Assembly (NCBI GenBank): GCA_046704255.1 | Contig: JBJKSH010000025.1 | Span: 43,303-107,302, forward strand | Direction: 5' to 3' | From: FEN-1297 sp046704255 | Lineage (GTDB): Bacteria; Bacteroidota; Ignavibacteria; Ignavibacteriales; Ignavibacteriaceae | Length of the DNA: 64,000 nt | Shown here: one piece after another, positions 53,501-60,761 of the stretch | How positions within the stretch are numbered: position 1 is the first letter of the stretch | Layout of the letters: the number at the start of each line of letters is the position of its first letter | Made by a program: the position numbers and the translations under genes | Notes under the pieces: generated by a model | Database searches by the model: none | Seen by the model: the letters and a program-made list of their open reading frames with translations, nothing else | Told to the model about the DNA's origin: nothing

Positions 53501-54764
53501 TATCATCGGCGGTAGATTTTAATATTTGTTTTACTTCTTCGTTTGTAAAATTTCCCAGAGATAAAATCAGCCCGGCAGCGGCAGAAACAAACGGTGCGGA
53601 AGCAGAAGTGCCGCTTACGGAAGCGTAACCGCCTCCCATTGCCGTTGTTAATATATCTGTTCCGGGTGCAACAAGATCCAGTGTGGAACCGTAATTTGAA
53701 CTTGGCGCTACATCATCATTTATAGTTGAGTTGCCTACGCAAATAACCTGTGAATATCCGGATGGATAATGCGGCAATTCATCGCCGTCGTTACCAGAAC
53801 TAGCTACAAGCACAACACCTTTATTATATGCATATTCAATTACATCCCGTAAAACATACGAAAATTGCGTATCGCCAAAGCTCATGTTTATTACTTTGCA
53901 ACCCATCTTTACGGCATATAAAATAGCAGCCGCAACATCGTCTTCTTGCCCGTAACCGGCAGGATCAAAAGCCCTAATATTTAGTATTTTTATTTTAGGT
54001 GCTGCACCCGCAATTCCAATAGAATTATTTGTTTCGGCAGCAATTATTCCGGCAATGTATGTACCGTGCCCGTTTTCATCCATTGGATTGTTATCCCAAT
54101 TTAAGTAATCTCCGCCGCTGGAATCAAACGGAAAACCCTTCTCATCTGTAAAGTCCCATCCCATATAATCATCGATAAATCCGTTATGGTCATCATCTAT
54201 TCCATTTGTTTCTTTGTTTCTGCCAAGCGAATCTGTGCCGGTTTCTCCCGGGTTTATATAAATTTTATTTTTTAGATCGGGATGATGATAATCAATACCG
54301 GTATCAATTATTCCTATTAATACTGTGTCGGAGCCTTCTGTAATATTCCACGCCTTAAAGGCCTGAATTTTTTGTAATGCCCATTGTTTGCTTACCAGAC
54401 TGTCGTTAGGTATCGAATCTATTTTATAAACATTAGCAGGTTGAACAAACTGGATTGAAGGATCGCTTTTGGCATTTTCTAAAAAAGTATTTGCAGCATC
54501 CTGGTTTGCAAAAGTCAGCTTAACTATTCGCGAAAGGTTAGGATCATTTTTACCTAGATTATCCGCAAAATATTCAGCTGAAAAATCTAGCGCAGATACA
54601 GTTTTTGTTTTACTGATTTTAAAAAAGTCTTTCGATTGAATTTTGTTATTAATTGACGAACGGCTTACGTAATTTTTGTACTTAATAAAATAAGTTATTT
54701 GAGAAAATGAAGTTGCGGTAAAAATTAATAAGAATAAGAGGGTAATTTTTGCCTTAAAGTTCAT
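50547..54764 (-). CDS. Secreted S8 subtilase with FG-GAP-like repeats and T9SS type A sorting domain
   Basis: 1405 residues. Signal peptide (about 1-22), an I9-like pro-region, then the subtilisin catalytic domain with Asp154 (IDTGIDYHHPDL), His233 (NGHGTYIAG) and Ser387 (GTSASAPF). A beta-rich middle is followed by Asp-rich FG-GAP/VCBS-like units (DFNGNGKKDL, DIDNDGKTEL, DMDGDGKNEI, DINKDGVPDV), a fibronectin III-like part (TKILLTWDGS), and a C-terminal Por-secretion tail (VYPSPARI...GIYIYRI...GKFAVIK). It is exported by Sec and then type IX secretion. The gene overlaps purF and pgsA. Confidence 0.93.
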   Translation of the reverse strand: MNFKAKITLLFLLIFTATSFSQITYFIKYKNYVSRSSINNKIQSKDFFKISKTKTVSALDFSAEYFADNLGKNDPNLSRIVKLTFANQDAANTFLENAKSDPSIQFVQPANVYKIDSIPNDSLVSKQWALQKIQAFKAWNITEGSDTVLIGIIDTGIDYHHPDLKNKIYINPGETGTDSLGRNKETNGIDDDHNGFIDDYMGWDFTDEKGFPFDSSGGDYLNWDNNPMDENGHGTYIAGIIAAETNNSIGIAGAAPKIKILNIRAFDPAGYGQEDDVAAAILYAVKMGCKVINMSFGDTQFSYVLRDVIEYAYNKGVVLVASSGNDGDELPHYPSGYSQVICVGNSTINDDVAPSSNYGSTLDLVAPGTDILTTAMGGGYASVSGTSASAPFVSAAAGLILSLGNFTNEEVKQILKSTADDIEQPGWDIKSGAGRLNLYRAVSVTAPSIIKFNYPQQDFSTNADTLNINATILSAYFNSYSLYEGTGLNPDTWITLVSNNQYQFNDKNIYTLNISDFKDSVYCLRLVVNLSSGRTMEERVNFNIIRNPPKTQLVFVGPAFYGEKSTILAAVYTNQPTIVRMYYKQEGTGNFNFVTLDGFNTNVQMVNAMHYGFIPKELITPNSNYEVYFEAQNLMGLKTILNNSGKNFIFSTNFPLQPAYQNEQPFTLPPGEIYENPVDITSRDSNEVILRKTSDPKVSSIYKLSGNNFIQIDSLQDKIVNDFGDFNGNGKKDLLASFVYNGFIMEQDSQSSTKFDTKFADTTTKFWPVLAKDIDNDGKTELMEIDSDTSFVIWKINSDLSLSDSVRLVNFTKPGPGGNVLTYPHAVITDMDGDGKNEIWMVDQDGDIFSYKILGNNKYQKDKDISSGFESSTAYLAAGHYTSSNKESMAVLLHSYTGSDIAPYYRLIIFNFIADSLNIVYDQTFVDPTTEFNSQFQKAENSLRFADLENSGTDDLILFIYPYSYIFKYNNGQNTIISYKENINSNSVFVGDINKDGVPDVAFPTNGGIKFYEFTLSNSPSTPTNLSGYSIDSTKILLTWDGSSSKYFIYRGTANNNIQLIDSTSGDTFNDSGINYGNNYYYGIKAVDYSKKVPESNLSQVIQVYSHSPAVPVKAVSQNQNTILVTFSNKINNTIDNLHSFEVQGTGFPNSISASSQFSYLLSYTNALSVGVNKLVIKDLYDFYGSPVKEDTLSFQVNSITEKNELFIASHEILSPFKIKITFNYDVDSASAFNKDNYIFTPYNNISAIQWSDIDKKVIYLKLDGTRPVGSVGREYTLHVVNLASSKQTGNILITNGAGSYLVLAKVADNLSDVYVYPSPARINGGAGKITFANIPVHVKITIFNINGKKINELEGNTVNGGIDYNLKDENGNSLESGIYIYRIVQLGYSNNEIAEKIGKFAVIK

Positions 54765-56238
54765 AAATTTCCTTCTTAAAGCTCATGTCTACTTCCGTAG
54801 GATATAAACCGGAAAAGCAGGCAGTACAAAAGTTGCTCGGGTTTGCTTCCGACACGGCTTCAAGCATTTCATCTATAGTTAAATATTCCAGACTGTCAAC
54901 GCCAAGATAATTTTCAATTTCTTTTATGTTACCGTTCATTTGGTTGGCAATTAATTCTTCTCTACTTGGGAAATCCATCCCGTAATAACAAGGATGCATT
55001 ATAGGAGATGATGAAATTCTTAAATGAATTTCTTTAGGGTGGGCCTCTTTAATTAAATTAACAAGCTGCTTGGAAGTTGTTCCTCTAACAATTGAATCGT
55101 CTACAATAACTACGGTTCTACCTTCAAGCACACCTTTAACAATATTAAATTTAATTCTCACACCGATTTTTCGTTTTTCCTGTCCTGGTTGAATAAATGT
55201 ACGACCAATGTAATGGCTTCTTATCAAACCTATTTCCAGCTTAGATGAAATCCCCTCTTTTTCAAGTTGATTCTGATAACCAAGCGCCGTGGTATTGGAA
55301 CTGTCCGGTACACTAATAACAATAACTTTATCGCCGTCTTTATCTTTAACCGGATATTTGCGGGCAAGAATTTTTCCCAGCCTTCGTCTCATCTTATCTA
55401 CGTTATGCCCAAAAATAAAACTATCCGGCCTTGAAAAGTAAATATATTCAAATATACAATGTTTAGGGCTAGATATTTCATTGTTAAAAATTTTATAAGA
55501 TTTTATCTGGCCGGCTTCCTTAACATCTTTATCTATTACAACAATTTCACCCGGATCAACTTCCCTTATGAATTTTGCCGAAATGATATCAAAGGCGCAT
55601 GTTTCCGAAGCAATAACAAACGAACCGTTTAATTTACCAATAGATAACGGCCTAAAGCCGAGAGGATCTCTTGCCGCAATCAATTTATCATCAGTTAAAA
55701 TTGTAAGAGAATAAGCTCCTTCCAGGCGTGCTAATGCTTCTATAATTTGATCTACCTGGTTATTTAATTTACTTCTTGCAATTAGATGCAATATAACTTC
55801 GGTATCGCTGGCTGTTTGGAATATAGCGCCCTCATTTACAAGTTCTTCCCTAAGATGTCTTGCATTAGTTAAATTTCCGTTATGAGAAACTGCAAGATTG
55901 CCTAGCCTGTAATGCACTACAAAAGGCTGAATATTTTTTAATGATTCGGAAGAACCGGTAGTTGAATAACGGTTATGCCCAATTGCCGAACTACCTGTTA
56001 AAGTACTTTTAAAAACGTTTGAATCTGAAAATACTTCGGATACCAAACCCTCACCTTTAAAAATTTTAAAAATGGGCTTGCCGTTCGTTTTATAATCTCT
56101 TGTAACAATTCCGCTGGCTTCCTGGCCCCTGTGCTGCAGGGCATGTAAACCATAATAAGTATTTAATGCTGCATCGTTAGTATCAAAAATACCGAAAATA
56201 CCGCAATGGCATTTCGGCTTATCGGATATAATTTCCAT
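54754..56238 (-). CDS. purF: Amidophosphoribosyltransferase
   Basis: 494 residues. The N-terminal nucleophile is Cys12 in CGIFGIF after an 11-residue propeptide (MEIISDKPKCH), as in B. subtilis-type PurF. The PRPP loop VVIVDDSIVRGTTSKQ is intact, and cysteines in KHCIFEY, HPCYYG and FCTAC match the four ligands of the [4Fe-4S] cluster in that subclass. It makes phosphoribosylamine, the first step of purine synthesis. It is followed by the T9SS protease gene with an 11-nt overlap. Confidence 0.96.
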   Translation of the reverse strand: MEIISDKPKCHCGIFGIFDTNDAALNTYYGLHALQHRGQEASGIVTRDYKTNGKPIFKIFKGEGLVSEVFSDSNVFKSTLTGSSAIGHNRYSTTGSSESLKNIQPFVVHYRLGNLAVSHNGNLTNARHLREELVNEGAIFQTASDTEVILHLIARSKLNNQVDQIIEALARLEGAYSLTILTDDKLIAARDPLGFRPLSIGKLNGSFVIASETCAFDIISAKFIREVDPGEIVVIDKDVKEAGQIKSYKIFNNEISSPKHCIFEYIYFSRPDSFIFGHNVDKMRRRLGKILARKYPVKDKDGDKVIVISVPDSSNTTALGYQNQLEKEGISSKLEIGLIRSHYIGRTFIQPGQEKRKIGVRIKFNIVKGVLEGRTVVIVDDSIVRGTTSKQLVNLIKEAHPKEIHLRISSSPIMHPCYYGMDFPSREELIANQMNGNIKEIENYLGVDSLEYLTIDEMLEAVSEANPSNFCTACFSGLYPTEVDMSFKKEIYEL

Positions 56239-56243
56239 TTAAT

Positions 56244-56276
56244 CTTAGCTTTGTTAATTATTGCTGCAAAGTTAAG
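56244..56276 (-). promoter_or_regulatory. Hairpin next to the purF start
   Basis: On the - strand CTTAACTTTG pairs with CAAAGCTAAG (one mismatch) and ends 5 nt before the purF ATG, masking the likely ribosome-binding region. It has no U run, so it is not a convincing terminator for the upstream glycosylase gene. Confidence 0.3.
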
Positions 56277-56302
56277 AATAAAATTAGTGTTTTAAAATAG
56301 AT

Positions 56303-57133
56303 TTATTTAAGCCTCTGACAATTACCGCAATAATAAATACTTCCGCCCATATAATTTTCTTTTTTGATAATGGTTCTGCATTTTGTACACGGTTTGCCTA
56401 CAGTATTTTTGCTTAGTTTTGTAATATATCCGCCGTAATTTCCGAACAAATCTTTCTCGGTATCTCTACCGCCTTTGTCAATCATATCTGATAATACATT
56501 TTTAATTGAACTAAACAATCCGGTTTTCTCTGTTAAGGTTAGGCTTTTAACTTTCCTTTTAGGATGAATATTTGCATCAAAAAGAATATCCTGTAATACT
56601 CCGTTGCCTAATCCGGGTATTCTTTGTTCGGTTGCAAGCAGAAATTTAACGCTTTTATTTTGCAAGGCTTCACTAGAAATAAAGTCGTTAAAATAATTTT
56701 CATTAAATTTTTTGGATAAAGGAGACGGTTTTTCCTTTGCCGTTGAGTAATATTTATTCTTAAATTCTTCTTCCTTAAAACAAAAAATACCTCCGTACAT
56801 TTGGATTGAAGTTGTAAGATAGGTATAATTGTCAAATTCAATTAAAAGCTGGTGTCTATCAGGAAGCTCATTACGATCATAATGCAACTTAATCCCGGCT
56901 CCATCACTAAATACTAATTTTGTGCCGTTAAGTTTTAATTCAACCATCGCTCCGGCATTATCTACCTTGTTAATCATTTTGCCTTCAAGCAATGCTTCGT
57001 AGTTTTTAGGATCCCCGCAATACCATGCAAATTTATGAGGTGAATATGCAGTAACTACTTTTACAATCCTTCTCCCTTTTACCTTTTTATTCAGTTGATT
57101 TGCTATAACTACAGCTTCCGGTAATTCCATCAT
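56303..57133 (-). CDS. Fpg/Nei family DNA glycosylase without N-terminal proline
   Basis: 276 residues. The fold matches Fpg/Nei: an N-terminal beta sandwich, the H2TH region with RIPGLGNGVLQDILFDANIHP, and a C-terminal zinc finger CTKC...CGNC. Classical members begin MPELPE, with Pro as catalytic amine. Here the start reads MMELPEAVV, so Pro is replaced by Met, or absent if the second ATG is used; the following Glu is kept. GGAGG lies 5 nt before the first ATG. It should remove oxidised bases, but the catalytic amine must differ. Confidence 0.88.
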   Translation of the reverse strand: MMELPEAVVIANQLNKKVKGRRIVKVVTAYSPHKFAWYCGDPKNYEALLEGKMINKVDNAGAMVELKLNGTKLVFSDGAGIKLHYDRNELPDRHQLLIEFDNYTYLTTSIQMYGGIFCFKEEEFKNKYYSTAKEKPSPLSKKFNENYFNDFISSEALQNKSVKFLLATEQRIPGLGNGVLQDILFDANIHPKRKVKSLTLTEKTGLFSSIKNVLSDMIDKGGRDTEKDLFGNYGGYITKLSKNTVGKPCTKCRTIIKKENYMGGSIYYCGNCQRLK

Positions 57134-57579
57134 AGTATCCTCCAGCTTAGATAAAATTTATTTGTTCTTCTAATTATAAACGGGTAGATTCTATAAAGAT
57201 CAAATTACAAATTCATGTTCCTAATGTATTCCGGATAGAACCCCTTTTATTTCTACAATCAATAATACTGTTTTTTTTAATTACTGAAGTTACGCAGGAA
57301 GAGAGATGGCATCTTTTACTTTAAAGAATAATTCGATAATAGTTTTATTACTATAAAAAATAAATATTTATTCCTCCCATAAAAGATGCCATCTCTTTCT
57401 CTCAAACATTTTGCGTAACTTCGGTTAATTTTTTATCTCATTCTTTATTTCCCAAAGTGAGAGTCCCCTTAAAATATTACATTTTTCACTAAATCGTATA
57501 TTATTTGTCGCTACATTATTTCCGTATAAAATTCTTTGGATACAATAGTTCCTTTTTACAACTTTGCCGTCTAATATTT
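57134..57579. other. Gene-free region with a MITE-like element
   Basis: 446 bp with no credible gene. The main content is the inverted-repeat element at 57277-57428. The rest is AT-rich with no terminator or RNA recognised. Confidence 0.5.
57277..57428. mobile_element. MITE-like inverted-repeat element
   Basis: Outer arms GAAGTTACGCA (57286-57296) and TGCGTAACTTC (57412-57422) match perfectly, with weaker matching beyond to TTAA on both sides. Inner arms GAGATGGCATCTTTTA (57303-57318) and TAAAAGATGCCATCTC (57380-57395) are perfect as well. About 150 bp with no ORF suggests a non-autonomous transposon, or a strong RNA hairpin. Confidence 0.55.
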
Positions 57580-58005
57580 TTAAGTAATTTCACTTACCTG
57601 CTTTTGTTGGCCGCAGCTATGGCAATACCCTCTATGAACGCATATAGTACCGCCGCACGATTTACAGGTCCATTTCAATTTTTCATTTACTAAAAATTTT
57701 TTTATACCGTATTTTTTTATTTGTTCAAGATTTTCTATTTCACTCATGTTATATTTAGTCCTGTATCGCTTATCCAAATGCTTAAGTAGCTTACAAGGAT
57801 ATCTTTCGCACTCGAAACAAAACTTCGCTTTAGTAGTCTGATAAATTTGACAATTTTTTATTCTGCAATTTATTCGTGTAATCGGTTGAGTAGAATCTAT
57901 CGCCCTGCAGCCGGGGCATTTATTTTTCTCTCTTAGATATCCAATACAAATACCGCAGTTTATTCCGCAGGAAGCAACAAGCGTAAATTTGTTTAATGAT
58001 TTCAT
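57580..58005 (-). CDS. DUF3795 domain-containing cysteine-rich protein
   Basis: 141 residues with 17 cysteines. LVASCGINCGICIGYLR and CPGC are the DUF3795 signature, followed by CRIKNC, FCFECERYPCKLLK and a C-terminal zinc-ribbon-like CKSCGGTICVHRGYCHSC. It probably binds zinc or an Fe-S cluster; function is unknown. No recognisable partner gene is adjacent. Confidence 0.88.
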   Translation of the reverse strand: MKSLNKFTLVASCGINCGICIGYLREKNKCPGCRAIDSTQPITRINCRIKNCQIYQTTKAKFCFECERYPCKLLKHLDKRYRTKYNMSEIENLEQIKKYGIKKFLVNEKLKWTCKSCGGTICVHRGYCHSCGQQKQVSEIT

Positions 58006-58138
58006 TTGATCGTTTTTACCTTGTATTAAGATTTTATCCTTACACTTTCCCGAAAAAATATTTTCACTTAAATTCGTTATAAAAAACCGTATTAGATCTT
58101 AGGTTTAATATCTTCACAATATTTGCCGCTGTGCTTAT

Positions 58139-58759
58139 TTAAAATTTTCCGAACTTGAAAGTCAATAAGGCAGAAGGGCCGGAAAGATCACTATTGCTTA
58201 AATCATCAAACTTTACACCGGAAATAAATCTATAGCTTACTCCCGCATCTACTCTCATAAAACTTATAATATTAATTTCAAAATCTAAGGACGGTTCAAA
58301 TACAAAGAATGCGTCGTTTGGTGAATTCCAATTAGCATCCCAATTATTATTTTCTTCCAACGACCTTCTATAAGATAACCCTCCTCCTCCGATAAGGGCG
58401 CTAATTGAATAATGTAATAACTGATCTGAATTAATGATATATTCTAGTTCTAGTCCGCCGTAACCAAAATTAAGATACGGCCCGCCGCCCCAAAAACAAT
58501 CCGGTTGAGGAATATTTGCATCAATATTGTTTACAAGTCCGTATCCTCCTCCACCAATAATAAAGGAATGATTTATAATCCATCCGCCTCTGCCGCCGAC
58601 TAAAACTGCAGGTTCTCCTTTTATCTGTGTGTACTTAACAACCGGGGCACCGAATCCTCCATTAGTAATTTTTCCTTTACCTAATAATGTTTCCTCCTGA
58701 GCAAATACAGAACAGCTTATAAAAATAGATATAACGATTGCTAATAAAAAAGTTTTCAT
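58139..58759 (-). CDS. Exported glycine-rich protein, probably outer-membrane beta-barrel
   Basis: 206 residues from the ATG at 58759, preceded by AGAGGAAACC and giving a signal peptide (MKTFLLAIVISIFISCSVFA). The upstream in-frame ATG at 58786 would place nine residues over this ribosome site. The mature part has glycine-rich turns (VGGRGGWIINHSFIIGGGGY) and alternating strands, ending LLTFKFGKF with a terminal Phe, as in outer-membrane barrels. Family and ligand unknown. Confidence 0.7.
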   Translation of the reverse strand: MKTFLLAIVISIFISCSVFAQEETLLGKGKITNGGFGAPVVKYTQIKGEPAVLVGGRGGWIINHSFIIGGGGYGLVNNIDANIPQPDCFWGGGPYLNFGYGGLELEYIINSDQLLHYSISALIGGGGLSYRRSLEENNNWDANWNSPNDAFFVFEPSLDFEINIISFMRVDAGVSYRFISGVKFDDLSNSDLSGPSALLTFKFGKF

Positions 58760-58929
58760 GGTTTCCTCTTTTAATAAAATATTCAAAACAAAAATAATGA
58801 ATTGAACATCCCCTTTCTTCTTAAAATGTAAATTCGTACAAAAGTTGCTACCCTGTGGCCAATATTAATGATTAGCGGCTGGATGAAAATTTATGATGAC
58901 AGTTTGTCCCCGATCTGGAATAATTTTTG

Positions 58930-59003
58930 TCGGAACGGTGGGATTTGAACCCACGACCACCTGAACCCCATTCAGGTACGCTACCGGGCTGCGCCACGTT
59001 CCG
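58930..59003 (-). tRNA. tRNA-Pro (anticodon GGG)
   Basis: Reading the - strand, the acceptor stem CGGAACG pairs with CGTTCCG, followed by discriminator A. The D arm is GCGCAGCCCGGTAGCGC, the anticodon stem CCTGA/TCAGG encloses ATGGGGT, giving GGG, and the T arm has GGTTCAAATCC. CCA is not encoded. The 5' end is only 4 nt downstream of the merR stop codon. Confidence 0.96.
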
Positions 59004-59007
59004 AATT

Positions 59008-59403
59008 TTATAATTTCGATACCAAAAGTTCTAGAATACTTTTAATTTCTTCAAGGTCTTTTTTTATAGATGACTTATCTTTTTTAGATACGTTTACCGG
59101 CACTGTGTTTTCACCGGATATTTCTTCAGGGCTTTTTTTAAGATTTTCCTGTTCCGGCGAATAATTCTCCAAAATCTTTTTAGCGCCTTCAATTGTATAT
59201 TTCTTTTCTCTTAAGAGAACTTTTATGTACAGGATTAGTTGAATATCTTTATTTGTATAAATCCTGTTTCCGGCTCTGTTTTTTTGAGGTTTCAATCCGT
59301 CGAATTCAGTTTCCCAATATCTTAAAACATATTGTTCAACTTCGGTAATTTTACTTACCTCGCTTATTGAATAATATAGTTTTTTAATAGAAAGGGTTTT
59401 CAT
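59008..59403 (-). CDS. MerR family transcriptional regulator
   Basis: 131 residues. The winged-helix MerR domain (about 10-80) has YYSISEVSKITEVEQYVLRYW and the wing GLKPQKNRAGNRIYTNKDI. It is followed by a linker of about 30 residues and a C-terminal helix (KKDLEEIKSILELLVSKL) able to dimerise. No effector domain or metal-binding cysteines. Similar short MerR proteins are common in Bacteroidota-type genomes. It sits directly before tRNA-Pro, and both may share a transcript. Confidence 0.88.
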   Translation of the reverse strand: MKTLSIKKLYYSISEVSKITEVEQYVLRYWETEFDGLKPQKNRAGNRIYTNKDIQLILYIKVLLREKKYTIEGAKKILENYSPEQENLKKSPEEISGENTVPVNVSKKDKSSIKKDLEEIKSILELLVSKL

Positions 59404-59503
59404 TTTTCCTCAAAAAATTTTGAAAGAAAAATAACTAATCATTTCTTTAATAGCAATATCAAGGCAACTTAATAAGTTATTCCTTTAATTAAAAAGAGTT
59501 AAT

Positions 59504-59932
59504 TTATTTAGCCGAAAGTTTTAATATTAAATAAACAGCAGCAAAATATCCGTTTTCTCTGAATCCGGAAATATACCCGTTGCAAGCAGAAGCAGTTATC
59601 ATTGTTTGCCTAAAACTTTCCCTGTTTGCTAAATGAGACAGATGCACCTCAATTTTCAGTAGTTTACTTTCCTCTAATGCATCTCTTATTGCAACTGAGG
59701 TATGTGCATACCCGCCGGGATTTAAAATAATACCATTAAAGTATTTTCCCGCTCCTTGAATTTTATCAATTAACTCTCCTTCTATGTTGGATTGGTAAAA
59801 AGTAAATTCAACATCCGGAAATTCATTCTCAATAAGTTTATTTATTTTTTCCAGTCTTAATGCTCCGTACTGAGTTTTATCCCGCTTGCCCAGTAAATTA
59901 AGATTGGGTCCGTTTAAAACTAATATTTTCAT
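59504..59932 (-). CDS. aroQ: 3-dehydroquinate dehydratase, type II
   Basis: 142 residues. NGPNLNLLGKRDKTQYG carries the conserved Asn, Arg and catalytic Tyr, NPGGYAHTSVAIRDAL the binding loop and His, and EVHLSH the second His site. It converts 3-dehydroquinate to 3-dehydroshikimate in aromatic amino acid synthesis. No other aro genes are nearby. Its ATG overlaps the stop of the 90-residue gene upstream (4 nt). Confidence 0.95.
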   Translation of the reverse strand: MKILVLNGPNLNLLGKRDKTQYGALRLEKINKLIENEFPDVEFTFYQSNIEGELIDKIQGAGKYFNGIILNPGGYAHTSVAIRDALEESKLLKIEVHLSHLANRESFRQTMITASACNGYISGFRENGYFAAVYLILKLSAK

Positions 59933-60201
59933 TTTGATTCTGCCATTTCATCAATAATTTCTCTAAGTTTGGGTGTTAAATAAATTTGATCGATCCCCAG
60001 TTCTTTTAATGCCATCGAAAGTATTACAACTTTTCTTTGAAGATTAGCCATTTTATTAATAACTATAACCTTGTTTTCTTTTAAAATACAGTACCCGCCT
60101 TTAAAATCACCTTTTTCAAACCTTACATCCGCGCCTAATTGAGCAGCCAATGCTTTTAATTCTTGAATTATTTCTTCAAATTCTTTTTCTTTTATTTTCA
60201 T
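59929..60201 (-). CDS. Small conserved-looking hypothetical protein
   Basis: 90 residues, not assigned to a named family. Helix-strand-helix pattern with GADVRFEKGDFKGGYCILKE and VIVINKMANLQRKVVILSMAL. Tight overlap with aroQ (4 nt) and with the membrane protein gene upstream (4 nt) supports expression as one operon. No transmembrane segment, no motif of known activity. Confidence 0.7.
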   Translation of the reverse strand: MKIKEKEFEEIIQELKALAAQLGADVRFEKGDFKGGYCILKENKVIVINKMANLQRKVVILSMALKELGIDQIYLTPKLREIIDEMAESK

Positions 60202-60725
60202 AATTTTGCTTTAGTTTTAAGTTTGAACGGCTGAAAAAGAATAAAGAATATTATGGCAAAGTAACATAAAATTTCTACTAAGGGAAAACTGCTTAACACT
60301 TTAAATCTTCTTATATACAAATTTAAAACGCTACCTGCATTAAAAGCAGTACTGCTAATGTGCATGATTGATTGATAATCTATTGTCATTAAATAAAACT
60401 CGAATGGCAATGTTATAAATACTAAACACACAATTATAAAAAACCAGCCGTTTTGTTTTAAGCTTAATCCGGAAGTAATTAGGAATATAATAAAACTAAG
60501 TATGAATATTATATAAAGAACACAAGTTAAAATAACTACCGCATTTATTGTGGTTAATATACCCGGTAGATTTCCCGAATTTATATAATTATTTAATTGG
60601 TATTGATTACCCTGAAATATTTGATATGTTACTGTAAGCCTGGCAAAATAACTTCCAAGCCATAAAACACCGGCTGTGAAACTGATGAATAAAAATATTT
60701 TCGAAAATTTATTTATGTTTCCCAT
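60198..60725 (-). CDS. Four-span membrane protein of unknown function
   Basis: 175 residues with about four hydrophobic spans (from residues 10, 55, 90 and 145), separated by short polar loops. Not recognised. The first gene of a three-gene run with the 90-residue protein and aroQ. It diverges from the Ppx/GppA gene across a 36-bp gap, which must hold promoters for both directions. Confidence 0.7.
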   Translation of the reverse strand: MGNINKFSKIFLFISFTAGVLWLGSYFARLTVTYQIFQGNQYQLNNYINSGNLPGILTTINAVVILTCVLYIIFILSFIIFLITSGLSLKQNGWFFIIVCLVFITLPFEFYLMTIDYQSIMHISSTAFNAGSVLNLYIRRFKVLSSFPLVEILCYFAIIFFILFQPFKLKTKAKL

Positions 60726-60761
60726 ACGCTATTTTTTTTATAAACTAAAATAAAAAAAATT

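Noticed and set aside
58930..59003. tRNA-Pro as attachment site of an integrated element
   Set aside because: No repeat of the tRNA 3' end was found in the downstream DNA, and no integrase gene is present.
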